A DNA stretch of 64,000 nucleotides from the NCBI RefSeq assembly GCF_012033695.1, contig NZ_JAAVJI010000008.1, positions 152,750 through 216,749 on the forward strand. The letters run 5' to 3'. The stretch comes from Pseudomonas quercus (GTDB taxonomy: Bacteria > Pseudomonadota > Gammaproteobacteria > Pseudomonadales > Pseudomonadaceae). The notes below the pieces were generated by a model. That model made no database searches and had not been told where the DNA came from. It saw only the letters and a list, made by a program, of their open reading frames with translations. Position 1 is the stretch's first letter, and each line of letters opens with the position of its first letter. Of the stretch, positions 27,123 through 36,173 are shown one piece after another. The translations under genes and the position numbers were made by a program.

Positions 27123-27956
27123 TTATTTCACCGCGCCAAACGACAGGCCGCGCACAAGTTGTTTCTGGCTGATCCAGCCGAAGATCAGGATGGGGGCGCA
27201 AGCGAGGGTCGATACCGCCGACAGCTTGGCCCAGAACAGCCCTTCGGGGCTTGAATAGGAGGCGATCAGGGCCGTGAGCGGTGCCGCCTGGGAGCTGGTG
27301 AGGTTCAGGGACCAGAACGCCTCGTTCCAGCACAGAATCAAGGACAGCAGCACCGTAGACGCCAGCCCGCCCTTGCTGATGGGCAGCAGCACGCGGATCA
27401 TTTCCTGCAACAGCGTTGCGCCGTCCAGGCGTGCCGCTTCCAGGATGTCCTTGGGAATGTCTTTGAAGTAGGTGTACACCATCCACACCACGATCGGCAG
27501 GTTCACCAAGGTGTAGATAATGATCAGCCCTAGTTGCGAGTCCAGCAGCCCGGCATTCTTGGCCAACAGGTAGATGGGCATCAGTACACCGACCGGTGGC
27601 AGCATCTTGGTGGAGAGCATCCATAGCAAGGTGCGGCGCGTGCGCTTGGTCTCGTAGAACGCCATGGAGTAGGCCGCCGGCACGGCGATCAGCATGCACA
27701 GCACCGTGGCGCTGAACGAAATGGCGATGGAGTTCCAGGCGAAGTGCAGGTAGTCGCTACGCTCCTGGATGTGCAGGTAGTTTTCCAGGGTGGGTGTAAA
27801 GAACAGTTGGGGCGGCGTCGCAAAGGCATCGATCTCGGTCTTGAAACTGGTCAGCACCATCCAGAAGATCGGGAAGAAGATGATCAGCGCCACCAGCCAG
27901 GACAGTGTACCCAGGGCTACGCTTTGCAGCTTTCGGCTTTGTTTGAGGGTCATCAT
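27123..27956 (-). CDS. mtlG: Mannitol ABC transporter permease (MalG type)
   Basis: One of the two channel subunits. The 277-residue protein has six membrane helices, the first at about 13-33 ([18 protein letters not shown]), and the ATPase-docking EAA motif in [17 protein letters not shown]. It ends with the MalG-type tail GLSFGAVK. It follows mtlF by 10 bp with GAGG before paired ATG codons; either could start translation. Confidence 0.94.
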   Translation of the reverse strand: MMTLKQSRKLQSVALGTLSWLVALIIFFPIFWMVLTSFKTEIDAFATPPQLFFTPTLENYLHIQERSDYLHFAWNSIAISFSATVLCMLIAVPAAYSMAFYETKRTRRTLLWMLSTKMLPPVGVLMPIYLLAKNAGLLDSQLGLIIIYTLVNLPIVVWMVYTYFKDIPKDILEAARLDGATLLQEMIRVLLPISKGGLASTVLLSLILCWNEAFWSLNLTSSQAAPLTALIASYSSPEGLFWAKLSAVSTLACAPILIFGWISQKQLVRGLSFGAVK

Positions 27957-27966
27957 GGTCGTGTCC

Positions 27967-28893
27967 TCAGCCCTTGTCCGTGAGGTTTTTGCCGATCATT
28001 CGTACCAGCACGATGGCCGCCACGTTGGCGATCAGTACGGCAATCAGGCCGCCCGCCGAGGCCATGCCTACGTCGAACTGCACCAGCGCCTGGTTGTAGA
28101 TCAGGTACGCCAGGTTGGTGGACGCAAAACCAGGGCCGCCGTTGGTGGTGGTAAAGATCTCGGCAAACACCGACAGCAGGAAAATTGTCTCGATCATCAC
28201 CACCACAGCCACCGGCCGGGCCAGGTGGGGCAGGGTGAGGTGCCAGAAGATCGCCAGGGGGCCGGCGCCATCCAGGCGGGCCGCTTCCTTCTGTTCCTGG
28301 TCCAGGGACTGCATGGCGGTCATCAGAATAAGAATGGCGAATGGCAGCCACTGCCAGGCCACGATGATGATGATCGACAGAAGCGGGTAGTTGGCCAGCC
28401 AGTCCACCGGCTCGGCGCCAAAGAACTTCCACAGGGCGGCGAGCACCCCCGAGACCGGGTGGAAGATCAGGTTCTTGAACACCAGCGCGCCCACGGTGGG
28501 CATGATGAAGAACGGCGAGATCAGCAGCACCCGTACCACGCCACGGCCAAAGAACTCGCTGGCTTCCAGCAGGGCCGCGATCAGTACACCGCCCACTACG
28601 CTGATCAGCAGCACACTGCCCACCAGCAGCACCGTGTTCCAGGCGCCTGGCAAAAAGCCCGTGTCGGTCAGGAAATAGGTAAAGTTTTCCAGGCCGACGA
28701 AAGCGTTTTCACCTGGGTACAGCAGGTTGTAGCGGATCAGGGAAAAGTACAGGGTCATGGCCAGGGGCACGATCATCCACAGCAACAGCAGGATGACCGA
28801 GGGGCTGACCAGGAACCAGCCGGGGTTGCGGAACAGCCGCCGGTTGGGCTGGCGAGCAGCCGCCGCCTCGGCGTTAAGCGTGGAAACAGTCAT
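27967..28893 (-). CDS. mtlF: Mannitol ABC transporter permease (MalF type)
   Basis: The other channel subunit, 308 residues, with six helices. The first is at about 28-48 (WFLVSPSVILLLLWMIVP), and the EAA motif is [17 protein letters not shown]. It begins 93 bp after mtlE, and the gap contains a GC-rich hairpin that probably sets the higher level of the binding protein relative to the membrane subunits. Confidence 0.94.
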   Translation of the reverse strand: MTVSTLNAEAAAARQPNRRLFRNPGWFLVSPSVILLLLWMIVPLAMTLYFSLIRYNLLYPGENAFVGLENFTYFLTDTGFLPGAWNTVLLVGSVLLISVVGGVLIAALLEASEFFGRGVVRVLLISPFFIMPTVGALVFKNLIFHPVSGVLAALWKFFGAEPVDWLANYPLLSIIIIVAWQWLPFAILILMTAMQSLDQEQKEAARLDGAGPLAIFWHLTLPHLARPVAVVVMIETIFLLSVFAEIFTTTNGGPGFASTNLAYLIYNQALVQFDVGMASAGGLIAVLIANVAAIVLVRMIGKNLTDKG

Positions 28894-28915
28894 GGGTGAT
28901 TACCTCGGTTGCCAA

Positions 28916-28936
28916 CGAGGGCCAGGCCGGCCCTCG
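28916..28936 (-). other. Intercistronic hairpin between mtlE and mtlF
   Basis: CGAGGGCC-AGGCC-GGCCCTCG is a perfect 8-bp stem without a T-run. Such structures after a binding-protein gene commonly protect the upstream message or partly terminate transcription, raising binding protein over permease. The function is inferred from position. Confidence 0.6.
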
Positions 28937-28986
28937 CATAAGGCGGTATTACCTGAAAGCGCTACCTACAGACCTTATGGGCAACG

Positions 28987-30291
28987 TTACTTGGGGTAGC
29001 CCGCACGTTTCATGTCGCGCTCGGTGCTCGCCTGTGCAGCGGCGAGGGCCTGGTCCACGGTGGTCTGCCCGGTGAGGGCACCGGAGAAGATCTTGCCCAC
29101 CGCCGTACCGGTGGCCTGGAACTCTGGAATGGTGACCAGTTGGATGCCCACATAAGGCTTGTCTGCCGAGGCAGCCGGGTCGGCCATTTTCAACGATTCC
29201 AAAGTAACCTTGGCGAAAGGCGCCGCCTTCATGTAAGCGTCGCTATAGGTCGAAGCGCGGGTCCCTGGCGGCACGTTGGCGATACCGTCTTTATCCGCCA
29301 CCAGCTTGGCGTAATCGGCGGACGTGGCCCACATGGCGAAGGTTTTGGCCGCTTCCTGCTTCTTGGAGCTGGCCGGAATGGCCAAGGCCCAGGAGTAGAG
29401 CCAGGAGGTGCCTTTTTCGGTGCGCTGGTGCGGGGCAAAGGTGAAGCCCACGCTGTCGGTGACCTTGCTCTGGGCCTTGTCGGTCACGAAGGAGCCCGCC
29501 ACGCTGGCGTCCACCCAGATGGCGCACTTGCCGCTGTTGAACAAGGCAAGGTTTTCATTGAAGCCGTTGCTGGACGCGCCAGGCGGGCCGGACTGCTTCA
29601 TGTTGGTCACATAGAAGTTCAGCGCGTCCTTCCAGGCCGGCGTGTTGAACTGAGGTGCCCACTGGGCGTTGAACCAGGTGCCGCCGTAGCCGTTGGCCAA
29701 CGTGGTGATCAGCGCGATGTTCTCGCCCCACCCAGGCTTGCCCCGCAGGCACAGGCCGTACTGGTCTTTGCTCTTGTCCGTCAGCTTGCTGGCGAATTCG
29801 CTGATCTGGTCCCAGGTGGGCTTTTCCGGCATGGTCAGGCCAGCGGCCTTGAACAGGTCGGTGCGGTAATAGGTGATGGAGCTTTCGGCATAGAAGGGCA
29901 GCGCGTACAGCTGCCCATTGACCGACAAACCTTCACGTACGGAAGGGAACACGTCGTCGAGCTTGTAATCGGCGGGCAGGTCTTTCATGGGCGCTAGCCA
30001 GTTCTTGGCACCCCACAGTGACGCTTCGTACATGCCGATGGTGAGCACGTCGAACTGCCCACCCTGGGTGGCGATGTCGGTGGTGAGGCGCTGGCGCAGT
30101 ACGTTTTCTTCCAACACCACCCAGTTCAGCTTGATATCCGGGTGCTGTTCTTCAAACGTTTTGGACAAGCGCTGCATGCGAATCATGTCGCTGTTGTTGA
30201 CCGTGGCAATGGTCAAGGTGTCTGCGGCCATGGCGGGCCCGACCAGGGCAAGGCAACAGGTGGCGATCAAGGCGTGTGCCGACGTGCGCAT
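28987..30291 (-). CDS. mtlE: Mannitol/polyol ABC transporter substrate-binding protein
   Basis: Periplasmic binding protein that captures mannitol, sorbitol or arabitol. The 434-residue product starts at ATG 30291 behind GAGGAG with a signal peptide (MRTSAHALIATCCLALVGPAMAA). The mature part is an SBP_bac_1 fold (TLTIATVNNSDMIRMQRL, GQFDVLTIGMYEASLWG, GKCAIWVDASVAGS). It is the first gene of mtlEFGKDYZ. In P. fluorescens the AraC-type activator MtlR is encoded beside it; here a LysR gene sits upstream instead, better paired with the next operon. Confidence 0.95.
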   Translation of the reverse strand: MRTSAHALIATCCLALVGPAMAADTLTIATVNNSDMIRMQRLSKTFEEQHPDIKLNWVVLEENVLRQRLTTDIATQGGQFDVLTIGMYEASLWGAKNWLAPMKDLPADYKLDDVFPSVREGLSVNGQLYALPFYAESSITYYRTDLFKAAGLTMPEKPTWDQISEFASKLTDKSKDQYGLCLRGKPGWGENIALITTLANGYGGTWFNAQWAPQFNTPAWKDALNFYVTNMKQSGPPGASSNGFNENLALFNSGKCAIWVDASVAGSFVTDKAQSKVTDSVGFTFAPHQRTEKGTSWLYSWALAIPASSKKQEAAKTFAMWATSADYAKLVADKDGIANVPPGTRASTYSDAYMKAAPFAKVTLESLKMADPAASADKPYVGIQLVTIPEFQATGTAVGKIFSGALTGQTTVDQALAAAQASTERDMKRAGYPK

Positions 30292-30327
30292 CGTGCTCTC
30301 CTCAAGGCCTGGGCAGTTGCCTGGGCC

Positions 30328-30347
30328 GGATATTGTTTTTTTTGTCC
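30328..30347 (-). promoter_or_regulatory. A-rich Hfq/Crc-like motif in the mtlE leader
   Basis: On the minus strand an ACAAAAAAAACAATA stretch lies about 37-56 bases before the mtlE start. It includes AACAATAT, one mismatch from AAYAAYAA. Such leaders are targets of Hfq/Crc catabolite repression in pseudomonads. Its assignment depends on where transcription starts, which is not visible. Confidence 0.25.
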
Positions 30348-30520
30348 GCAAGGAAGCGGGGGCGTTTTGCCTGGGTCGATTACACCCCCAGGCGCCGCCT
30401 GTCACAACGCCGCGAGCACACCAGGACTGATACTTTTTTGCAGTAGTGCCCAGTGGCTTGGGTGGCTTCCTGCCTCACAGTAAAGCCGGTTCTGGTGCAA
30501 GTGGGGCCAGCACACCGCTT

Positions 30521-31426
30521 TTATTCGCGCCAGGGCTGCGTGACCGCCTGCATCATCTGCGTGACCAATGCGCAAAAGCGTGTGCTGAGCAGGCTCTGGG
30601 GCCGGTCGGCCGGGAGTAGCAGGTAAGTGGTGAAACGGACCTGCGGTGTGAACGGGCGCGCTTGCAGGCCGATATGCCCATATTCGCCTGCTACCAGCGG
30701 GCTGACGATGCTGACGCCCAACCCCAGGCCAACCATCGAGCAGATGGTGGCCGCATAGGGGGTTTCCAGGTTCAGGCGGCGATAGCCTTTGGTGTCTGGG
30801 AAGGCGCGGTCTACCCGGCTGCGGGAGCCGTCATTGTGCAACAGTGAAATGAATTCCTCCCCTTTCAAGTCGGCCGGCGTCACCTGGTGCAGGGCTTGCA
30901 GGCGATGGCCTTCGGGAAAAATGCACACGCCTGGCACGTCGCACAGCACCTGCGCCGTGACCCCAGGTGTCTGTTCAGCCACGTAGGACACCAGCGCCAC
31001 GTCACAGAACTGGGAGGCCGTCCAGCGGGCGACGGCAGGTGAGTCGTTGGTATGCAAGGAAATCGCAACGCCGGGGTTGTCCTGGCGGAACCGCTGGATC
31101 ACCCGCGGCAACAGGGTCAGCGTGAGGGAGGGCACCGCCCCGATGCGCAACTGCCCGGTACCCTCGCGGCGAATGGTGTGGGCCGACTCCTCAATGCTGT
31201 GCAGCCCCACGAACGCCCGCTCCACATCGGCAAACAGCGCCGCGCCCTCATGGGTAGGCAGTAGCCGTACGCCGGCACGCTCAAACAGTTTGAAGCCACA
31301 GGCGCGCTCCAACTGGTTGATCAGGCGGCTGATATTGGGTTGCGAGGTGTGCAACGACTGTGCGGCTGCGGTCATGGAACCGCTGAGCATCACCGCGCGA
31401 AACGCCTCTATCTGCTTGAAGTTCAT
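30521..31426 (-). CDS. LysR-family transcriptional regulator
   Basis: The 301-residue protein has the N-terminal winged helix-turn-helix of the family (MNFKQIEAFRAVMLSG, TAAAQSLHTSQPNISRLI) and a C-terminal effector-binding fold (GQLRIGAVPSLTLTLLPRVI, ICSMVGLGLGVSIVSPLV). ATG 31426 begins the HTH exactly; a longer frame would add 18 unconserved residues. It is divergent from the amino-acid ABC / ArgH-like operon with 182 bp between, and a dyad operator lies 4-28 bp before its start. This points to self-repression and control of the divergent genes. The effector is likely the transported compound. Confidence 0.88.
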   Translation of the reverse strand: MNFKQIEAFRAVMLSGSMTAAAQSLHTSQPNISRLINQLERACGFKLFERAGVRLLPTHEGAALFADVERAFVGLHSIEESAHTIRREGTGQLRIGAVPSLTLTLLPRVIQRFRQDNPGVAISLHTNDSPAVARWTASQFCDVALVSYVAEQTPGVTAQVLCDVPGVCIFPEGHRLQALHQVTPADLKGEEFISLLHNDGSRSRVDRAFPDTKGYRRLNLETPYAATICSMVGLGLGVSIVSPLVAGEYGHIGLQARPFTPQVRFTTYLLLPADRPQSLLSTRFCALVTQMMQAVTQPWRE

Positions 31427-31429
31427 GGC

Positions 31430-31454
31430 AACCCATATCAAAAGCGTATGGGTT
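31430..31454. promoter_or_regulatory. LysR-type dyad operator
   Basis: AACCCATA-N9-TATGGGTT is a perfect 8-bp inverted repeat immediately upstream of the lysR start and 155 bp before the divergent binding-protein gene. It contains the T-N11-A spacing typical of LysR regulator sites. Binding here would repress lysR itself; a second activation half-site may lie nearer the divergent promoter. Confidence 0.6.
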
Positions 31455-31608
31455 ATCACTGTATTGGGATTTGTTGGCATGGGCCAGAGGCTTTATAAAC
31501 GTGTTCAAGCAGGGCACGACAGAGGCCCGCGGTTTCACTGCCTGTCTGCCGCTATCCCGTGTTGCGCGACCCCATGGTGGGGCGCACTGTCATTTGACCG
31601 GAGGCACC

Positions 31609-32454
31609 ATGACGTTTTCCTGTAAAGCACGCGTTACCCAGCCTTTCCTGCTCCTCGTGGCCCTCAGCGCCACTGTTCACGCCCACGCCGCCGACCTGCC
31701 TGCTGTGCCTGCAGCCATCACCGAAGCAGGGGTGATTCGCGCTGGCGTACGCTGCGACCAACCCCCTTACGGTTTCCAGGACCAGAAGGGCGACTACGCA
31801 GGCGTGGAAGTGGAAATGGCGAGGCAGATCGCGCTCTGGTCCCTGGGCAGCAAAGACAAGGTGACGTTCACCTGCGTGACCGCCGAAAACCGGGTGCCGC
31901 AATTGATCGGCCGCAAGGTGGACCTGTTGATCGCCACCTTGGGCGTTACGCCGGAGCGGCAGCGGGTGATCGACTTCACCAAGGCGTATCGCTGGGGTGC
32001 CAGCGACGTGCTGGTGAAAAAAGACAGCGCCATCGCCTCCATTGCCGGCCTTAAAGGCAAAACTGTCGCCACCCTAAAGGGCTCTGTGCAAGCCAAGTGG
32101 TTCGAAGACCACATGCCCGAGGTGACCACCCTGCGCATGAACAGCGCTGCTGATGCGTTACAGGCGTTCCGCCAGGGCCGGGCCGACGCCTACACCCACG
32201 ACGCAGCAACGTTGGTAGTCGCGGCGGGCAGCGATGACACGCTGCGGCTGATCGGCGAACCGTTCCAGGTGTCCGACGCGGCCATTGGCGTGCGCAAGAA
32301 CGATGAGGCCTGGCGCGACTACCTCAGCGCAGCCATTGGCCGCATGCATGACGAAAAGCTGTTCCGCCCCTGGGTGCAGCAGTATGTGCCCGTGGCGATC
32401 CAGGGCTATTACCTGAGTGTGTTCGAGCAGGCCAAACCGGCCGAAGCCCTGTAA
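31609..32454 (+). CDS. Amino-acid-type ABC transporter substrate-binding protein
   Basis: The 281-residue periplasmic binding protein starts at ATG 31609 behind GGAGG. The signal peptide runs from the start to about residue 26 (ATVHAHAADLP). The mature SBP_bac_3 fold shows GVIRAGVRCDQPPYGFQD, GVEVEMARQIA, DLLIATLGVTPERQRVIDF and GLKGKTVATLKGS. Family members bind polar amino acids, opines or related compounds. Two mature cysteines (RCDQ and FTCV) could pair. It heads an operon with two permeases, an ArgH-like lyase and the ATPase. Confidence 0.92.
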   Translation: MTFSCKARVTQPFLLLVALSATVHAHAADLPAVPAAITEAGVIRAGVRCDQPPYGFQDQKGDYAGVEVEMARQIALWSLGSKDKVTFTCVTAENRVPQLIGRKVDLLIATLGVTPERQRVIDFTKAYRWGASDVLVKKDSAIASIAGLKGKTVATLKGSVQAKWFEDHMPEVTTLRMNSAADALQAFRQGRADAYTHDAATLVVAAGSDDTLRLIGEPFQVSDAAIGVRKNDEAWRDYLSAAIGRMHDEKLFRPWVQQYVPVAIQGYYLSVFEQAKPAEAL

Positions 32455-32463
32455 GGCCTGCCC

Positions 32464-33126
32464 ATGGATTTCGACCTTCACTACCTGCTGGCCCAATGGC
32501 CCGCGCTGCTGGGCGGCGTGCTGATGACGCTGCGTGTGTCGCTGCTGGGGATTGTGCTGTCACTGCTCATCGGCATTCTGGGGGGCGCGGTGCGGGTAGC
32601 GGCCATTCCTGTGCTGTCTCAGGTGGTCGCCCTGTACGTAGAGCTGATCCGCAACACGCCCATCCTGGTGCAGCTGTTTTTCATCTTCTATGGCTTGCCT
32701 GCCATTGGCCTGGAGCTGTCGTTGTTCTGGTCTGGGGTGCTATGCCTGTCTTTGTGGGCGGGGGCTTATCAGGTGGAAAACGTACGAGGGGGGCTGGGCA
32801 CAGTGAGCCATGGCATGCGCGAAGCGGCGGTGGCCCTGAGCCTGCGCCCTATGCAGTACTACAGCCTGGTGGCGCTGCCCATTGCCTTTCGCACCAGCCT
32901 GCCGGCCATGCTCAATACGGCCATTTCACTGCTCAAGAACTCGTCCTACCTCCAGGCCATTGGCCTCGCGGAGCTGACCTTTGTGGCCGTGGACCGCATT
33001 GCCACAGATTTCCGGGCCATCGAGATGTTCAGTGCCATCTGTGTGCTCTACCTGGTGCTGGTCGCGCTGCTGTCGCTGGCCACTGGGCGCCTGAGTGCTC
33101 ATTTGCAACGGCCGTTCAGGCAGTGA
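32464..33126 (+). CDS. Polar amino acid ABC transporter permease (HisM/GlnP type)
   Basis: This 220-residue protein of the His/Glu/Gln permease group has five predicted helices. The N-terminal segment LLGGVLMTLRVSLLGIVLSL, VELIRNTPILVQLFFIFYGLP and the EAA-like ATPase-docking region REAAVALSLRPMQYYSLVALP are typical. It begins 9 bp after the binding protein gene and is followed after 7 bp by the second permease, with which it would form the channel. Confidence 0.92.
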   Translation: MDFDLHYLLAQWPALLGGVLMTLRVSLLGIVLSLLIGILGGAVRVAAIPVLSQVVALYVELIRNTPILVQLFFIFYGLPAIGLELSLFWSGVLCLSLWAGAYQVENVRGGLGTVSHGMREAAVALSLRPMQYYSLVALPIAFRTSLPAMLNTAISLLKNSSYLQAIGLAELTFVAVDRIATDFRAIEMFSAICVLYLVLVALLSLATGRLSAHLQRPFRQ

Positions 33127-33133
33127 GGCGCGT

Positions 33134-33814
33134 ATGGAATTCATGATCGACAACTGGGCCTTCGTGGCCAAGGGCTTGGGGATGACCGTGCGCCTGGCGC
33201 TGGTGATCCTGCTGTTCACTACCTTGGTATCGGCGGTCTTTGGGGTGCTGGCCACATTGCCCAGCCGGGGCCTGCGCCTGGTGATCCATGCCTACGTGGA
33301 GCTGTTCCGTTCCATCCCGCTGATCGTCAATGTGTTCTTCATCTTTTTCGGCGCGCCCATGCTGGGTGTGGACCTTACGCCTTTCGCGGCCGTGACGACC
33401 GGGCTGACGCTGTGGGGTAGCGCCAACGGTATCGAAATTGTGCGTGGCGGGCTGGAATCGGTCGCCCGGCATCAATGGGCAAGCGCCTGGGCCTTGGGGC
33501 TAAGGCCTTGGCAGGTATACCTGCATGTGATCGGGCCGCAGTCGATGCGGGCCATTCTGCCGGCCTATACCGGGCTGCTCACCATGCTGGTACAGGCCAC
33601 CTCCCTAGGTGCGCTGGTGGGTGTGAGCGAATTTCTCAAGGTGGGGCAGGTGATCATCGAGCGCTCGGCCGTGATGACGGGCGCCAGCCCGGCGTTTTCG
33701 GTCTACGGCACGGTGTTGCTGGTGTATTTCGTGTTGTGTTCATCGCTGAGCTGGCTCAGCCGTTATCTGGAACGTCGCCTGGGTCGTCCAGCGATGCGCG
33801 CTAAAGGGGTATGA
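33134..33814 (+). CDS. Polar amino acid ABC transporter permease (HisQ/GlnP type)
   Basis: The partner permease, 226 residues, starts at ATG 33134 (MEFMIDNWAFVAKGLG) after AGGCG. Marks are GLGMTVRLALVILLFTTLV, VELFRSIPLIVNVFFIFFG and the docking loop ARHQWASAWALGLRPWQVYLHV. Its stop codon overlaps the start of the ArgH-like gene (ATGA), so transporter and enzyme are translationally coupled, which is strong evidence that the enzyme acts on the imported compound. Confidence 0.92.
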   Translation: MEFMIDNWAFVAKGLGMTVRLALVILLFTTLVSAVFGVLATLPSRGLRLVIHAYVELFRSIPLIVNVFFIFFGAPMLGVDLTPFAAVTTGLTLWGSANGIEIVRGGLESVARHQWASAWALGLRPWQVYLHVIGPQSMRAILPAYTGLLTMLVQATSLGALVGVSEFLKVGQVIIERSAVMTGASPAFSVYGTVLLVYFVLCSSLSWLSRYLERRLGRPAMRAKGV

Positions 33815-35316
33815 CCGTGCAGCAATCAAAAGTCAGTCGTCGCTTGAAAGAAACCACGGCCCCGGAGGTGAACGACTACATCTACCGGCCTCGCCTGGAA
33901 GGGTTCGCCACCGGGTTTGCGGCACTGGGCGATGTCAACAAGGCCCATGTGGTGATGCTGAGCGAACAAGGCTTGATTCGTCAGGAGCATGCCGCCGTGC
34001 TAGCTCGTGGGGTGTTGGCGATGGAGGCGGCCGGGGCGGACCAGGTGCCGCTGGACCCTTCACGTGAAGACGCCTATTTCAATTACGAAGCCCACTTGAT
34101 CGAGCAGATCGGTGCGGATATCGGTGGGCGCCTGCACACCGGGCGCAGCCGCAATGACATTCTGGCCACCCTCGACCGCCTACGTTGCCGCGATACCCTC
34201 TTGGCCTTGATCGACGCATTGTGCGATGTGCGCCAGGCTGCGCTGGACAACGCCATTCGCTTTGCCCAAGTGGTGATGCCGGGGTACACCCACTTGCAAC
34301 CGGCCCAGCCCGTCACCTATGGCTATTACCTGGCGGCGGTGGAGCAGGCGCTGGCACGGGATACCCAGCGGCTGGCGCAAACACTGCAGGCCATGAACCA
34401 CAGCCCCCTGGGGGCCGCTGCCTTTGCGGGCACACCCTTTGCTATTGACCGGGCACGCACGGCTGACCTGCTCGGCTTTGACGGTGTGGTGGACAACGCA
34501 CTGGACGCCGTAGGCTCGCGGGATTTCATTCTCGAAAGCCTGTCCCACCTCAACCTGCTGGCCGTGTTCTGGAGCCGGGTGGCCCAGGATTACTTTGTAT
34601 GGAGTACTCACGAATTCAGCCTGATCGACTTCCCCGACAGCATCGCCGCTACGTCCAGCATCATGCCCCAAAAGAAAAACCCCACGGTGCTGGAGTACCT
34701 CAAGGGCCGCAGCGGCCACATCATGGGGTTGCTGATGGGCGCCTGTGCCACCGTTAAAGGCACCAACTTCTCCCATACCGGGGACGCCAGCCGGGAAGGC
34801 ACCCGGGGCTTCTGGGAAGCCGCTGAAGAAACCCTTCGCTGCTTGAAGCTCTTCGGGCTCATGCTGCGCACGGCCACACCCAACCAGGCCCTGGCCTTGC
34901 GCCGGGCAGGCGAGGACTTTTCCACGGCTACGGGCCTGGCGGACCTGATCGTACGCGAGGCCGACCTGTCCTTCCGTGAGGCCCACCATGTAGTGGGTGC
35001 AGCGGTGCGACAGGCCATGGATGCCGGGCTGCCCGCCAGCCGTATCGACAGCGCCATGGTGGACGCCTGTGCCCAGGAACAGCTGGGGCACGCCCTGGGC
35101 CTGGACCCCGAGCAGGTACGCCAGAGCCTGGACCCTACCACCAACGTTCAGTCCAGGGCGTCCCAAGGTGGGCCGGCGCTATCGGCTTTAAGCACCTCAT
35201 TAGCGGCGGCAACCACGCGCTTGAGCCAACAGCGGGCCGACGCCCAGGCCTGGCGAGAACGCCTGGCACGTGCCCGGCAGCATCTGCAAGCGGCCACTGA
35301 GCAGGTGGCGCAATGA
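33811..35316 (+). CDS. Argininosuccinate lyase-family C-N lyase, divergent; substrate unknown
   Basis: The 501-residue protein belongs to the fumarase/aspartase superfamily, whose members eliminate an amine from a succinyl group to give fumarate. It retains the ArgH core: HTGRSRND (109-116), [10 protein letters not shown] (158-167) and the signature [10 protein letters not shown] (282-291) with the catalytic serine. Differences from true argininosuccinate lyases include Asn-Lys before the conserved Ala-His (43-46), Thr after KKNP and about 40 extra residues. It sits inside an ABC-importer operon and overlaps its neighbours by 4 bp on both sides, so a catabolic role on an imported N-succinyl-type amino compound is more likely than arginine synthesis. 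Related enzymes of this length cleave ethylenediamine-disuccinate. Confidence 0.8.
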   Translation: MTVQQSKVSRRLKETTAPEVNDYIYRPRLEGFATGFAALGDVNKAHVVMLSEQGLIRQEHAAVLARGVLAMEAAGADQVPLDPSREDAYFNYEAHLIEQIGADIGGRLHTGRSRNDILATLDRLRCRDTLLALIDALCDVRQAALDNAIRFAQVVMPGYTHLQPAQPVTYGYYLAAVEQALARDTQRLAQTLQAMNHSPLGAAAFAGTPFAIDRARTADLLGFDGVVDNALDAVGSRDFILESLSHLNLLAVFWSRVAQDYFVWSTHEFSLIDFPDSIAATSSIMPQKKNPTVLEYLKGRSGHIMGLLMGACATVKGTNFSHTGDASREGTRGFWEAAEETLRCLKLFGLMLRTATPNQALALRRAGEDFSTATGLADLIVREADLSFREAHHVVGAAVRQAMDAGLPASRIDSAMVDACAQEQLGHALGLDPEQVRQSLDPTTNVQSRASQGGPALSALSTSLAAATTRLSQQRADAQAWRERLARARQHLQAATEQVAQ

Positions 35317-36050
35317 CGCCCATGCTGACCGTGCGCGGCTTGCGCAAGCACTTTGGCGGCCACGAGGTGGTCAAGGGTGTGGACCTGGAAGTGGAAACGG
35401 GCGAAGTCGTGGTGATCATCGGGCCAAGCGGTTCGGGAAAATCCACCTTCATCCGGTGCCTGAACAGCCTGGAAGCCCCCTCGGCCGGGCACGTGCTGAT
35501 CGCAGGCGGGGAGGTGGCGCAGGCCGGGGACCGCAAGGCGCTGGCCAAGCTCCGGGAGGAGGTAGGCATGGTGTTTCAGGACTACACCCTGTTCCCACAT
35601 ATGACCGTGCTGGCCAACGTGATGCTGGCCCCGGTGAAGCTCAAGCGCATGGCCAAGGCACAGGCCAGGGAAACCGCCATGGCCTTACTTGAGCGCGTGG
35701 GCTTGGCTCATAAGGCCGAGGACTACCCAGCACAATTGTCCGGTGGCCAGCAACAGCGGGTGGCCATTGTCCGGGCACTGGCCATGAAGCCCAAGCTGCT
35801 GCTGTTTGACGAGCCAACCTCCGCACTCGATCCAGAAACCGTCAACGAAGTGCTCGCGGTCATGAAGGGCCTGGCTCAGGAAGGCATGACCATGATCGTA
35901 GTCACCCATGAGATGGGGTTTGCGCGGGAAGTGGCCGACCGCGTGCTGTTTTTCGACGAGGGTGTGATTGTTGAGCAGGGCGCGCCGACACAGGTGTTCG
36001 GGCAGCCCAGCCACCCTCGTACACAGCGCTTTCTGGCCAATGTGCTGTAG
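35313..36050 (+). CDS. Polar amino acid ABC transporter ATP-binding protein (GlnQ type)
   Basis: The 245-residue ATPase completes the importer. Walker A is [16 protein letters not shown]-loop [11 protein letters not shown], signature [15 protein letters not shown] and Walker [15 protein letters not shown], followed by the H-loop in [15 protein letters not shown]. The start ATG overlaps the stop of the lyase gene (ATGA), placing all five genes in one translationally coupled operon. The last 20 residues ([15 protein letters not shown]) are typical of the GlnQ/HisP group. Confidence 0.94.
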   Translation: MTPMLTVRGLRKHFGGHEVVKGVDLEVETGEVVVIIGPSGSGKSTFIRCLNSLEAPSAGHVLIAGGEVAQAGDRKALAKLREEVGMVFQDYTLFPHMTVLANVMLAPVKLKRMAKAQARETAMALLERVGLAHKAEDYPAQLSGGQQQRVAIVRALAMKPKLLLFDEPTSALDPETVNEVLAVMKGLAQEGMTMIVVTHEMGFAREVADRVLFFDEGVIVEQGAPTQVFGQPSHPRTQRFLANVL

Positions 36051-36173
36051 CCGTACCCCTGGGCGGTGTAGCACCACACTGCGTGAAACTCTAGGGTTGA
36101 ACATCCCGCGCTGGGGTGTATAGGCTGCAGCTCCTTTGGCGTTAAGCCGTCCGCCTACTGCACCGAGGCCTTT

